Translations under genes and position numbers: made by a program
The notes under the pieces: model-generated
What the model saw: only the letters and a program-made list of their open reading frames with translations
What the model was told of the DNA's origin: nothing
Database searches by the model: none
Source: Helicobacter pametensis ATCC 51478
Lineage (GTDB): Bacteria; Campylobacterota; Campylobacteria; Campylobacterales; Helicobacteraceae
DNA: 64,000 nt
NCBI RefSeq assembly: GCF_000518225.1
Contig: NZ_JADE01000008.1
Location: 62,001 to 126,000, forward strand
Direction of reading: 5' to 3'
Shown: positions 26,402 through 34,595 of the stretch, piece by piece
Layout: the number at the start of each line of letters is the position of its first letter
Position numbering within the stretch: position 1 is the first letter of the stretch

Positions 26402-27317
26402 GAGTGATTTTGGAGAGATTGATTCTGTTCTTTATCTCCCAAAGATTCCTAATGGTGTGATCGTCCAAATTGCCCATGGAATGATTGAAGAAAAAGATAA
26501 ATATGATGAATTTGCCCAATTTTTAGCCTCATCTGGTTTTGTAGTCGCAATTAGCGATCATCGAGGACATGGAAAAAGTATCGGAGGAAAGAGTGGAGAG
26601 TATGAAGTCAGACTAGGTGAGATGGGTGAGGATGGATTTGAGAGGGCTGCTGGAGATTTGTTGGTCTTAACACAGATTCTTAAAAATCGTTTTTGTGGGT
26701 TTAAATTTATTCTGCTTGGCCATTCTATGGGATCTTTGCTTGCTCGACGCTATCTGCAGCTTTATGAGGATGAGTTGGATGGATTGATTTTGATGGGGAC
26801 ACCATCACCAAATGTTTTTGCTGGATTTGGGGCAAGGATTTGTCGGATGTTTGAGGTTTTGGGTTGGAATCAAACAGGAGTTTATTTGATGAATAAACTT
26901 AGTCTTATAAGTTTTAATCAAAAATTTCAAAAACAAGATAAACAAGCTCCATCTTATGCGTGGCTTACAAGGGATCTAGATCGGATACAGCCTTATATGT
27001 TGAGAGAAGATTATCATTTTTCTTTTACATTGAATTCATTTAGAGAGCTTTTTAATGGTCTTAAACAAGTGTTTTCTTCCTATCCCAAGGTTTGCAATCC
27101 AGCTCTTCCTATTTTATTTTTGAGTGGAGATGATGATCCATGTGGAGAATTTGGGTATGGAGTGCAAAAAGCATATAAGCATTTGATTTCTCAAGGGTAT
27201 CACAATGTCCAAATGCGTCTTTATAGTGGCGCACGACATGAGCTATTATTGGAGTTAAATAATCAGCAAGTGATGCAAGAGATCAGAGAATGGATGATAT
27301 GGAGTTGTCCTCAATGA
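26373..27317 (+). CDS. Alpha/beta hydrolase, lysophospholipase/monoacylglycerol-lipase-like
   Basis: 314-residue serine hydrolase. LLGHSMGSLLARRYL holds the nucleophile elbow serine, SDHRGHGKSIGG is the oxyanion-side loop, and the acid and histidine are expected in LSGDDDPCGEFG and SGARHELLLE. No signal peptide, so it acts in the cytoplasm or on the inner membrane. The start is GTG 26373, inside the preceding gene, with AGGAG 8 bases upstream. Lying between two glycosyltransferases with overlaps at both ends, it could act on a lipid carrier or acyl group in glycan making; this is inference. Confidence 0.85.
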   Translation: MQQKEDLRFKSDFGEIDSVLYLPKIPNGVIVQIAHGMIEEKDKYDEFAQFLASSGFVVAISDHRGHGKSIGGKSGEYEVRLGEMGEDGFERAAGDLLVLTQILKNRFCGFKFILLGHSMGSLLARRYLQLYEDELDGLILMGTPSPNVFAGFGARICRMFEVLGWNQTGVYLMNKLSLISFNQKFQKQDKQAPSYAWLTRDLDRIQPYMLREDYHFSFTLNSFRELFNGLKQVFSSYPKVCNPALPILFLSGDDDPCGEFGYGVQKAYKHLISQGYHNVQMRLYSGARHELLLELNNQQVMQEIREWMIWSCPQ

Positions 27318-28420
27318 TTGGCTCATCCTCTTCTAGGCTTTTTTTGAGTGTAATACTCCCTACTTTTAATCGTGCGGAATTATTGCAGCGATGTATTGAT
27401 TCGATTTTAAATCAGAATGAAAGAGAGTTTGAGCTGATTGTTGTTGATGATGGAAGTGTGGATCATACTTCAGAAATTTTGCAAAGATATCAAGATGCTC
27501 GATTGAAGGTTTTGTATCAGGACAATCAGGGAGTTTCTTCGGCAAGAAATTTTGGATTAAGACATGCTTTGGGAGAATACATTACTTTTATCGATAGTGA
27601 TGATTATATTTTTCAGGGATTTTTTAGAGATGCCAAAGTACTTTTGTATCAAGAGGGGCTAGATATGTTGGTTTATGGGGGTTTAAGCTATCCTCTAAAC
27701 AAAAGGCAAATTTATAGAGTCCCAGTGTTTTGGAGTCATAAGAGAAAAATTCAATCCTTTGAAACAATCAGTGGACTCGAGTATTTTCGAGATTTTTGTG
27801 CTTTTAGTGGAAATTCATGGGCTTGTGCAAAATTTTTTCATCGAGATGTTGTATTGAAGAATTTATTGCATAAGGAAATCCATTATGGAGAAGATATTCT
27901 TTTGAATTTGGGATGTGCTTATATTTCTAACCGTGTTGGACTTAGTCATAAGAGATTTTATTTTTATGACAGCTCAAGAGAAAGTCTCTCAAGAGGAAAA
28001 ACAATTTCATCAGATTTCAAACTCCAAAATCTCCTTCTTGTGCACAAAGAGCTCAAAAAGATCATTTCTCAGCAAGAATTGTGGCCCTATATTGCCTTTA
28101 ATAGCATGAAGCATATTGTAGGGAATAGTCTTGATTTTATTTCTGTTTTGAAACGCAAGAAAAATTTGGAGCAAGAAATTGAGGAAATATTGAGTGAAAT
28201 TTCAGATGATCTTTGTGATAAGACACTCAAGATCTTGCGAAATAAGAAGTTAAACTTCAAATTGCGCTGTATGACTGCAAGTGCATTGCCATTTGTTTGT
28301 ATTATTTTTAATAATTTGTATCGATATTTATATCAGTGGGTTTATGCCTCTCCTTTGCGTAGATTAAAGCCAAGAACAAGAATTAGAAATATTTTGAAAA
28401 AAATAAAAAAGAATTCTTAA
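27314..28420 (+). CDS. Family 2 glycosyltransferase
   Basis: 368 residues from ATG 27314, which overlaps the lipase stop as ATGA and has GGAG 9 bases upstream; an ATG at 27290 is less well placed. The GT-A core is LSVILPTFNRAELLQRCIDS, VVDDGSVDHT, GVSSARNFGL and FIDSDDYIF. The C-terminal region is strongly basic (LRRLKPRTRIRNILKKIKKNS) and probably membrane-associated. Last gene of the three-gene cluster; it converges on groEL, with a G9 tract in the 35-bp gap. Confidence 0.88.
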   Translation: MIGSSSSRLFLSVILPTFNRAELLQRCIDSILNQNEREFELIVVDDGSVDHTSEILQRYQDARLKVLYQDNQGVSSARNFGLRHALGEYITFIDSDDYIFQGFFRDAKVLLYQEGLDMLVYGGLSYPLNKRQIYRVPVFWSHKRKIQSFETISGLEYFRDFCAFSGNSWACAKFFHRDVVLKNLLHKEIHYGEDILLNLGCAYISNRVGLSHKRFYFYDSSRESLSRGKTISSDFKLQNLLLVHKELKKIISQQELWPYIAFNSMKHIVGNSLDFISVLKRKKNLEQEIEEILSEISDDLCDKTLKILRNKKLNFKLRCMTASALPFVCIIFNNLYRYLYQWVYASPLRRLKPRTRIRNILKKIKKNS

Positions 28421-28445
28421 ACAAAAGAGGATAAATGAGGGGAGT

Positions 28446-28471
28446 GGGGGGGGGATTACATCATCCCACCC
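28446..28471 (-). terminator. groEL 3' hairpin with C9 tract
   Basis: On the minus strand GGGTGGGAT in the last groEL codons (28471-28463) can pair with AT plus the C9 run (28456-28446), with one mismatch, and the stop codon lies in the loop. There is no T run directly after it. The C9 starts one base after the groEL stop. It is the third case in this window of a 9-10 base C tract at a 3' end. Its terminator role is inferred. Confidence 0.4.
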
Positions 28472-30093
28472 ATTCCTCCCATACCACCCATTCCGCTCAT
28501 ATCGGGCATCGCAGGTTTGTCTTCTTTGATGTCATTGATTGTAGCTTCTGTTGTAAGGAGCAAGCTTGAGACGCTCACCGCATTTTGGAGTGCTACTCTA
28601 GCGACTTTAAGTGGATCAATGATTCCAGCCTTGAACATATCCACATATTCTCCATTGCTTGCATTAAATCCATAAGTATCTTCTTTTGCACTCTCAACAT
28701 TATTGACAACTACGCCAGCATCATATCCTGCATTTTCAGCGATTTGCTTCATCGGAGCTTTGATCGCTCTAAGAATGATTTCATATCCGATTTGCTCATC
28801 GCCTTTGAGTGAAAGAGAGACTTTTTGGGCTGCACGGATAAGGGCTGCACCACCACCGATAACAATTCCTTCTTCAACAGCTGCTTTTGTCGCACTAAGC
28901 GCATCATCAACGCGATCTTTTTTCTCTTTCATTTCTACTTCACTCGCTGCACCTACTTTGATGACCGCTACTCCACCGCTAAGTTTTGCTAGGCGCTCTT
29001 GGAGTTTTTCTCTATCATAATCGCTTGTTGTGCTCTCAATTTGTGTGCGGATCTGTGCTACACGAGCTTTGACTTCTTCAGCACTTCCTTTTCCATCTAC
29101 GATTGTTGTGTTGTCTTTATCAATCACGATGCGTCCAGCCTGTCCTAGATCTTCAATGCTTGCAGATTCCAATGTCTTGCCAAGCTCTTCGCTGATGACT
29201 TGTCCACCAGTGAGGATCGCGATGTCTTTGAGCATTTCTTTTCTTCTATCGCCAAATCCAGGAGCTTTGACTGCTGCGACATTAAGCACACCGCGGAGTT
29301 TATTGACGACCAAAGTAGTCAATGCTTCACCTTCGATATCTTCAGCGATGATCAGCAATGGTTTTCCACTTTTCATTGTTGATTCCAAAAGTGGCAAGAT
29401 ATCCTTCATGGAAGTAATTTTCTTATCTGTTAGAAGAATATAAGGATTGTCAAGTTGAGCATTCATTTTGTCGCTATTTGTCACAAAATAAGGAGAGAGA
29501 TATCCTCGATCAAATTGCATTCCTTCTACTACGCTTAGTTCATCATTGATTCCCTTAGCTTCTTCGACTGTGATGACACCATCTTTGCCTACTTTTTCCA
29601 TAGCTTCTGCGATGAGATTCCCGATTTTTTCATCAGAGTTTGCTGAGATTGTCGCCACTTGCGCGATTTCTTCTTTTCCGCCTACTTTTTTGCTTCCTTT
29701 TTTAAGCTCTTCGATGATGGCTTCACTTGCTTTATCCATTCCGCGCTTGACTTCGATTGGATTGGCTCCAGCTGTGACATTTCTTAGTCCTTCTTTGAAG
29801 ATGCTATAAGCCAAAACTGTTGCTGTTGTTGTTCCATCACCTGCTGCATCTGCTGTTTTGCTTGCTACTTCTTTGACAAGTTGAGCACCCATATTTGCAA
29901 TCGGATCAGCTAGTTCGACTTCTTTTGCCACACTTACACCATCTTTCGTGATTGCTGGTGCTCCATAGCTTTTTTGAATCAAAACATTGCGGCCTCTTGG
30001 TCCCATTGTCACTTTCACTGCATCACTTAGTTGCTTCACACCTTCATAAAGTTTATTTCTTGCATTGTCTGAAAAGTTGATTTCTTTTGCCAT
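28456..30093 (-). CDS. groEL: Chaperonin GroEL (Hsp60)
   Basis: 545-residue 60-kDa chaperonin forming the double-ring folding cage. Typical segments are [46 protein letters not shown] and the C-terminal repeat [11 protein letters not shown]. Intact. It follows groES by 10 bp in one operon under the CIRCE-type control upstream of groES. In H. pylori the product is also seen at the cell surface. Confidence 0.99.
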   Translation of the reverse strand: MAKEINFSDNARNKLYEGVKQLSDAVKVTMGPRGRNVLIQKSYGAPAITKDGVSVAKEVELADPIANMGAQLVKEVASKTADAAGDGTTTATVLAYSIFKEGLRNVTAGANPIEVKRGMDKASEAIIEELKKGSKKVGGKEEIAQVATISANSDEKIGNLIAEAMEKVGKDGVITVEEAKGINDELSVVEGMQFDRGYLSPYFVTNSDKMNAQLDNPYILLTDKKITSMKDILPLLESTMKSGKPLLIIAEDIEGEALTTLVVNKLRGVLNVAAVKAPGFGDRRKEMLKDIAILTGGQVISEELGKTLESASIEDLGQAGRIVIDKDNTTIVDGKGSAEEVKARVAQIRTQIESTTSDYDREKLQERLAKLSGGVAVIKVGAASEVEMKEKKDRVDDALSATKAAVEEGIVIGGGAALIRAAQKVSLSLKGDEQIGYEIILRAIKAPMKQIAENAGYDAGVVVNNVESAKEDTYGFNASNGEYVDMFKAGIIDPLKVARVALQNAVSVSSLLLTTEATINDIKEDKPAMPDMSGMGGMGGMGGMM

Positions 30094-30103
30094 TGTTTGC
30101 TCC

Positions 30104-30376
30104 TTATAAAATAGTTCCTAATACATCTTCAAGTTCTAAAACGATGAATTCTTTTCCATCAAGCTTGATTTCATTGCCTTTATATTTCCCAAAAACAACG
30201 ATTTGATTGAGTGCCACACATTTGCACCCCTCTTCGATTTCTTTGCTGATGGCTACAATTTTTCCTTGCAAAGGCTTTTCTTTTGCATTGTCAGGGATGA
30301 TGATTCCTGAACTTGTTTTCGTGTCCTCTTCAAGTCTTTCAACCAAGATCCTTTTTCCCAGTGGCTTGAAATTCAT
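30104..30376 (-). CDS. groES: Co-chaperonin GroES (Hsp10)
   Basis: 90-residue lid protein. [28 protein letters not shown] is the N-terminal signature with the mobile loop, and [22 protein letters not shown] follows. It lacks the long metal-binding C-terminal extension of the H. pylori HspA, ending after [15 protein letters not shown] precedes ATG 30376. First gene of groES-groEL. Confidence 0.98.
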   Translation of the reverse strand: MNFKPLGKRILVERLEEDTKTSSGIIIPDNAKEKPLQGKIVAISKEIEEGCKCVALNQIVVFGKYKGNEIKLDGKEFIVLELEDVLGTIL

Positions 30377-30398
30377 TTCAATTCTCCTTGATAGTTTG

Positions 30399-30455
30399 AT
30401 AGCACTTAAAAGATTTAAGTGCCATAATTCTAAACTATTTTTGATTTACTTTCAA
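30399..30455 (-). promoter_or_regulatory. groES promoter and CIRCE-type HrcA operator
   Basis: On the minus strand a -35 box TTGAAA (30455-30450) and a -10 box TAGAAT (30432-30427) are separated by 17 bp. Just downstream, GCACTT (30402-30407) and AAGTGC (30417-30422) form an inverted repeat with a 9-bp spacer, the CIRCE layout TTAGCACTC-N9-GAGTGCTAA with changes at the outer positions. It covers the expected transcription start, so bound HrcA would block initiation and heat would relieve it. Confidence 0.75.
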
Positions 30456-30474
30456 TTACTCTAAGTATAGATGG

Positions 30475-30550
30475 CTAATAATACTTTAGCCAAAGTAGCT
30501 AAAGTTTATTTAGTTTGAAGTCAATAGATTGGAAGAATCTATAATTTTTT
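30475..30550 (+). ncRNA. Candidate small RNA with intrinsic terminator
   Basis: Two hairpins lie in the gap upstream of groES: CTTTAGC-N7-GCTAAAG (30484-30504, followed by TTTATTT) and ATAGATT-GGAAG-AATCTAT (30524-30542, followed by AATTTTTT). The second has the form of a plus-strand intrinsic terminator, yet no plus-strand gene precedes it for 2 kb. A TATAGA box at about 30470 could start a transcript of about 75 bases. No conserved family is recognised; this rests on structure only. Confidence 0.3.
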
Positions 30551-30801
30551 CGCTTTTGAAATAAAATCTTAGAAAGAAATTTAAATTTTTATGTTTTGAT
30601 TCTAGGGACACTTAAAAATGGATGGGGAGTAAGGGGGGGATCTAAATTTGTTCATGATCTATTTGATGCAAGAAGTGTAGCCAATCAAACTCCTAGAAGA
30701 ATATAGTCTCATATAGTCCATCCTTTTTGACGCCTTTTTCTTTGTAGAAAGTGTTCTAGTAAATCAAAGCTTTGTGATTGTGGTGCTGTCTGGAATCAAT
30801 A
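30551..30801. other. Non-coding gap between groES region and GT8 gene
   Basis: About 250 bp with no convincing reading frame on either strand. It contains a G7 run near 30630 and AT-rich stretches. Short open stretches on the minus strand just past the GT8 stop (FQTAPQSQSF-type) may be remains of a former gene end, but nothing can be assigned. In H. pylori groES and dnaG are neighbours, so this gap and the GT8 gene are an insertion relative to that order. Confidence 0.4.
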
Positions 30802-31808
30802 TCAAGATTTCAACAGCTTTCTTTTGATCAATCTCAAGAGACGATAGACAAAGCGAGATTCTTTGAATTTTTTGAACATCCTTTGCTCAAGAGTATTGAG
30901 ATAGTCTTGTAAAAATGGGGTTTGGCAAAGGTATTGGAACCATATTTCTGACTTTGGTTCAGAAGGTGTGTTCCATGGTTTATTTGCTCCTGCAAAATGA
31001 AGTTGAATAGGATTTTTGCATGCTTCATCGATTTCATTTTGAGTGTAGATTTTTGGTGTGAGTTTTTCCCAAGATTCTCCTAGATGAAGCCATGATTTAT
31101 TGGAGGCGCCATATTGCAATCCTAGAGATTTGATATGATTGGCGCATACAATCGCTAATACATTTTGTTCAGCCAAAACAAGCTTATGGAAATTATTTTG
31201 TAAATACTCAATAGCTTTCTCTTGTGTCTTGTGAGCTCTCCATTGCTTTAAGTTGATAATGAGATAGCAGGCATCTACCCCATATTGTAAGGCCTTAAGT
31301 TCTTGAGCATTAAATCTTTTGTATCCGCTTCTGTATCCCTTAGAAGGAATGGGAAAAAAAGCATCAGGATCATTGCTTACAACTCCTGCAAGCAAGTGAT
31401 TCTCATCACAATCAAATTCTAAAAATTCTTTTTTGACATCTCCCAAAAACACAACATCAACATCAGAAATGATGATTTTGTCATATTGTGGAAAAAGGCT
31501 AGGAGCAATGAGTTTGTAAAACATCTCATAAGCAAAATGATGCTTATCTGGTAGCTTCTCCCAAATATCTTTGAGATATTCTCCTGCGTGGATAAAACTT
31601 AGGGAAGCAAAATGAGAAAAAGGCTTGATGGTGAGCTGAAGTTTTTCTTGATCGCTGTGAGAAATGTCATTGTGCACGACAAAGAGTTTGAAATACACTT
31701 CTTCTGTGTGGGGGGGGGGGTATTGTTTTTTAATAGTGAGTAAAACGCGACAGATGCGGGAATCACATAGTTTTGATCGAAACAAAACATAATTGGAATT
31801 TCTTTCAT
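30802..31808 (-). pseudogene. Phase-variable family 8 glycosyltransferase, out of frame (OFF)
   Basis: The gene begins at ATG 31808 (MKEIPIMFCFDQNYVIPASVAFYSLLKN, a typical GT8 N-terminus) and runs into a C11 tract (31720-31710). With 11 C this frame goes to TPPPTQKKCIS and stops by about 31599. The rest of the enzyme (EVYFKLFVVHNDIS, KIIISDVDVVFLGDV with the DXD site, LQLHFAGANKPW) is in another frame down to 30802. Adding one C or removing two would join the frames through NNTPPPHTEEVYFK. It is therefore a switchable LOS-type galactosyl- or glucosyltransferase in the OFF state rather than a decayed gene. A longer unrelated upstream extension of the second frame into dnaG is not real. It is divergent from dnaG with 40 bp between starts. 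Confidence 0.88.
31710..31720 (-). repeat. C11 homopolymeric phase-variation tract
   Basis: Eleven G on the plus strand, C11 in the GT8 reading direction, about 90 bases into the coding sequence. Tracts of this length slip in Helicobacter and Campylobacter during replication and switch surface genes on and off. The present length gives the OFF frame; 9 or 12 would give ON. Length in the sequenced population may also be mixed. Confidence 0.9.
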
Positions 31809-31848
31809 TACAATGCCTTTTTTGGTTTGAAATCTTGGGGAAAGTACA

Positions 31849-33459
31849 ATGATAACAAAAGAATCCATCGAACAGCTCAAGGCTCGTCTTGATATCATCG
31901 AGATCTTGGGAAATTACATCCAGCTTAAACGCGCAGGATCCAATTATAGTGCCTGCTGTCCATTTCATGATGAAAAGACTCCTAGCTTTATGGTCAGTCC
32001 GATTAAGGGGATTTATCATTGCTATGGGTGTGGGGCAAGTGGAGATACGATTGCTTTTGTGATGGAGTATGAAAAGCTCAGCTTTGCAGAATCTGTAGAA
32101 AAGATTGCTTCATTGGTGGGATTTTCACTGACCTATACCCAAGAGAGACAAAAACAAGATTCTAAGTTTTTGGACGAGATTGCCCAGTTTTATCACTCTA
32201 AACTCTTGCAATCAGAGGAAGCACTCAAGTATGTCAAAAGCCGTGGGATCTCAAGAGAGAGTATTGAGAGATTTAATCTTGGCCTTTGTGGTGCGGGATT
32301 TGAGAGCGTGAAATTTGCAGATATGCACAATGCACGCAGTGAGGCTATAGAACTTGGAGTGTTGGGACAAGATAGAGATAGAGTGTATTCACGCTTTTTT
32401 GAAAGACTGATGTTTCCTATCTACTCTCCTAGTGGCAAAGTTGTGGGTTTTGGTGGGAGAGCGATGGGAGAAAATAGTGCCAAATACATCAATTCTCCTC
32501 AAAGCAAAGTATTTAACAAATCCAAGCTTCTCTATGCCTATCATTTAGCCAAAGAATCAATCTATGCACAAAAGCAAATCATCATCGCTGAGGGCTATAT
32601 CGATGTGATTATGATGCATCAGGCAGGGTTTAAAAATGTCGTTGCCACTCTTGGAACAGCTCTGACAAAAGAGCATCTTCCACTTTTGAGCAAAGGAGAG
32701 CCTGAGGTGATTGTAAGCTATGATGGAGACAAAGCAGGTATCAATGCTGCGTTTAAAGCAGCCAAGCTCTTGGCTGGGAGAGAGGGGGGAGTTGTGATTT
32801 TTGAGGGAGGGGCAGATCCAGCAGATATGGTTGTTGCTGGGAAAATTGAAGAGATCAAATCTCTTTTGTCTTCCCCTATTCCATTTGTTGAGTTTGTTTT
32901 GGAGCAGATTGTGGGAGCTTATGATCTCAAAAATCCTTTACAAAAAGAAAAAGCACTTAAAGAATCTTTGGAGTTTTTGCACTCTCTTTCTTCACTTTTG
33001 CAAGAAGAATATCGAGCATTTCTCTCAAGATTGCTTAAAATCCCACTCTCGCTTGTGCGCACAAGAAGAGAAAAGCAAGTCTCTTCTATTGCAAGGGTGG
33101 ATCATGCGAGTTTGACCGAACTTGTGTTGATTAAAAGCATTTTGGAGCATCATGAATTTTTGGATTTTGCGATTGAGTTTTTGGAGATCCAATCTTTTCA
33201 AAGACATTTTGAAGAGTTTGCACTCATTTTGCAAGAAGAGTGGAATCATCCAGCACTACTTGGGATTAGGATCAATGAGGCGATCGTGGCTTTGGATTTT
33301 GATGATTTTAAAAAGCAGGTGAGAGATTTTGCGATCAAGGATTATCAGCAAAAACTCAAAAAGATTCCTTTTGAGAAAAACCTAGAGTATAGGCAAAAGA
33401 TAGAACTCATCACAAAATATAAAAATTTCATTCAAAAAATACAGAAAGGAGAAATATGA
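31849..33459 (+). CDS. dnaG: DNA primase
   Basis: Makes RNA primers at the replication fork. The N-terminal zinc-binding domain (CPFHDEKTPSF, YHCYGCGASGD), the TOPRIM core (IIAEGYIDVIMMHQAGF, SYDGDKAG) and a C-terminal helicase-interaction region are present in 536 residues. It overlaps the next gene by 4 bp. groES-dnaG adjacency of H. pylori is interrupted here by the GT8 gene. Confidence 0.97.
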   Translation: MITKESIEQLKARLDIIEILGNYIQLKRAGSNYSACCPFHDEKTPSFMVSPIKGIYHCYGCGASGDTIAFVMEYEKLSFAESVEKIASLVGFSLTYTQERQKQDSKFLDEIAQFYHSKLLQSEEALKYVKSRGISRESIERFNLGLCGAGFESVKFADMHNARSEAIELGVLGQDRDRVYSRFFERLMFPIYSPSGKVVGFGGRAMGENSAKYINSPQSKVFNKSKLLYAYHLAKESIYAQKQIIIAEGYIDVIMMHQAGFKNVVATLGTALTKEHLPLLSKGEPEVIVSYDGDKAGINAAFKAAKLLAGREGGVVIFEGGADPADMVVAGKIEEIKSLLSSPIPFVEFVLEQIVGAYDLKNPLQKEKALKESLEFLHSLSSLLQEEYRAFLSRLLKIPLSLVRTRREKQVSSIARVDHASLTELVLIKSILEHHEFLDFAIEFLEIQSFQRHFEEFALILQEEWNHPALLGIRINEAIVALDFDDFKKQVRDFAIKDYQQKLKKIPFEKNLEYRQKIELITKYKNFIQKIQKGEI

Positions 33460-34505
33460 AAAAGGTTTTAGCCCTGTTTAGTGGGGGATGTGATAGTTTG
33501 ATCAGTATGCAGCTTTTGAAAGAGCAGGGACTTGAGGTAGTCGCACTCAATTTCAATATCGGCTTTGGAGGCAATAAAAGCAAACTAGAATATTTTCACA
33601 ATGCAACAGCTCAGATTGGGGTGGAGTTTATCAGTGTAGATATTCGTAAGCAATTTTTTGATGATGTCTTATTTAAGCCAAAGTATGGATATGGAAAATA
33701 TTTCAACCCTTGCGTAGATTGTCATGCCAATATGTTCAAAAATGCATTTTTGAAACTTTTGGAGCTCAAAGCTGATTTTGTTATCAGTGGAGAGGTATTG
33801 GGACAACGCCCCAAAAGTCAGAGAAAAGAGGCGCTTGATCAAGTACGAATCTTGGTGAGAAAGATTGGTGAGGATAAGCGATTTGCGCATTTGATTGATC
33901 CTGATGGAGATGGGATTGCAAAGCCAAAGAGTCTAGATGAGTTACTCTTGCGCCCAATGAGTGCCAAGCTTTTGGAAGAGACATATCCTGAAAGAGTGGG
34001 ATGGGTGGATCGAGAGAAGTTGCTTGATGTGCATGGGCGTGGGAGAAGCAGACAGCTTGAAATGATCAAAAATTATGGGTGGAAATATTATGAGAAGCCC
34101 GGGGGAGGGTGTTTGCTCACAGATACAAGTGTGGCACTTAAAATCAGAGATTTGCAAGCTCATCGTGGGATGATTTTTGAAGATGTGGAGCTTGTCAAGG
34201 TGGGAAGATATATGGTCTTGCCTGATGGGGGTCGATGCATCATTGCTAGAAATGAAGAAGAGAATCAAAAGCTAGATATCCAAAATCCTCTGATGGAAAA
34301 AATTGAATTATTGGAGTGCAACGGTCCTATTGGATTAGTGGAAAAAGATGCAAGTGAGGCAGATAAGTGTCTAGCTGGGCGGATCACGCTTGGATATGGT
34401 AAAAGTGAGCTTTCTCAATCTTATCAAGTCAGAATTGGAGAGAGAGAGCATCATCTTGTGCCACTCGATCGTCAAGAAGCACAGAAATATCTGTTTTTGA
34501 AATAA
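33456..34505 (+). CDS. PP-loop ATP pyrophosphatase, MnmA/ThiI-like (HP0013-type)
   Basis: 349-residue cytoplasmic enzyme with the PP-loop signature LFSGGCDSLISMQLL at residues 7-21, which adenylates a substrate with ATP. Further motifs are NPCVDCHANMF (paired cysteines) and GGGCLLTD, features that recall tRNA thiolation enzymes. The exact substrate is unknown; a tRNA sulfur-transfer role is an inference. It sits directly behind dnaG with an ATGA overlap, as in H. pylori. Confidence 0.75.
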   Translation: MKKVLALFSGGCDSLISMQLLKEQGLEVVALNFNIGFGGNKSKLEYFHNATAQIGVEFISVDIRKQFFDDVLFKPKYGYGKYFNPCVDCHANMFKNAFLKLLELKADFVISGEVLGQRPKSQRKEALDQVRILVRKIGEDKRFAHLIDPDGDGIAKPKSLDELLLRPMSAKLLEETYPERVGWVDREKLLDVHGRGRSRQLEMIKNYGWKYYEKPGGGCLLTDTSVALKIRDLQAHRGMIFEDVELVKVGRYMVLPDGGRCIIARNEEENQKLDIQNPLMEKIELLECNGPIGLVEKDASEADKCLAGRITLGYGKSELSQSYQVRIGEREHHLVPLDRQEAQKYLFLK

Positions 34506-34566
34506 TCAAACAAAAAGTGGGGGATATTTTGAGCGAGGAGAAGGGGGGGTAAAGCACACAAAAGAA

Positions 34567-34589
34567 TGACGCCCAAGAGAGGGGCGTCA
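34567..34589 (-). terminator. Intrinsic terminator of the major porin gene
   Basis: TGACGCCC (34567-34574) and GGGCGTCA (34582-34589) form an 8-bp GC-rich stem with a 7-base loop. On the minus strand it is followed by TTCTTTTG, about 7 bases past the porin stop codon at 34596, so it ends that transcript. On the plus strand no T run follows. Confidence 0.75.
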
Positions 34590-34595
34590 GCAGGA

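Noticed and set aside
29030..29443. Plus-strand open frames antisense to groEL
   Set aside because: Typical shadows of a highly biased gene; no start signal or family.
31809..32019. Upstream extension of the GT8 second frame starting inside dnaG
   Set aside because: It is antisense to the conserved dnaG zinc domain and its sequence has no GT8 similarity; the true N-terminus lies in another frame at 31808.
34543..34549. G7 run between the PP-loop gene and the porin terminator
   Set aside because: Short, intergenic and not linked to a stop codon or promoter in a telling way.
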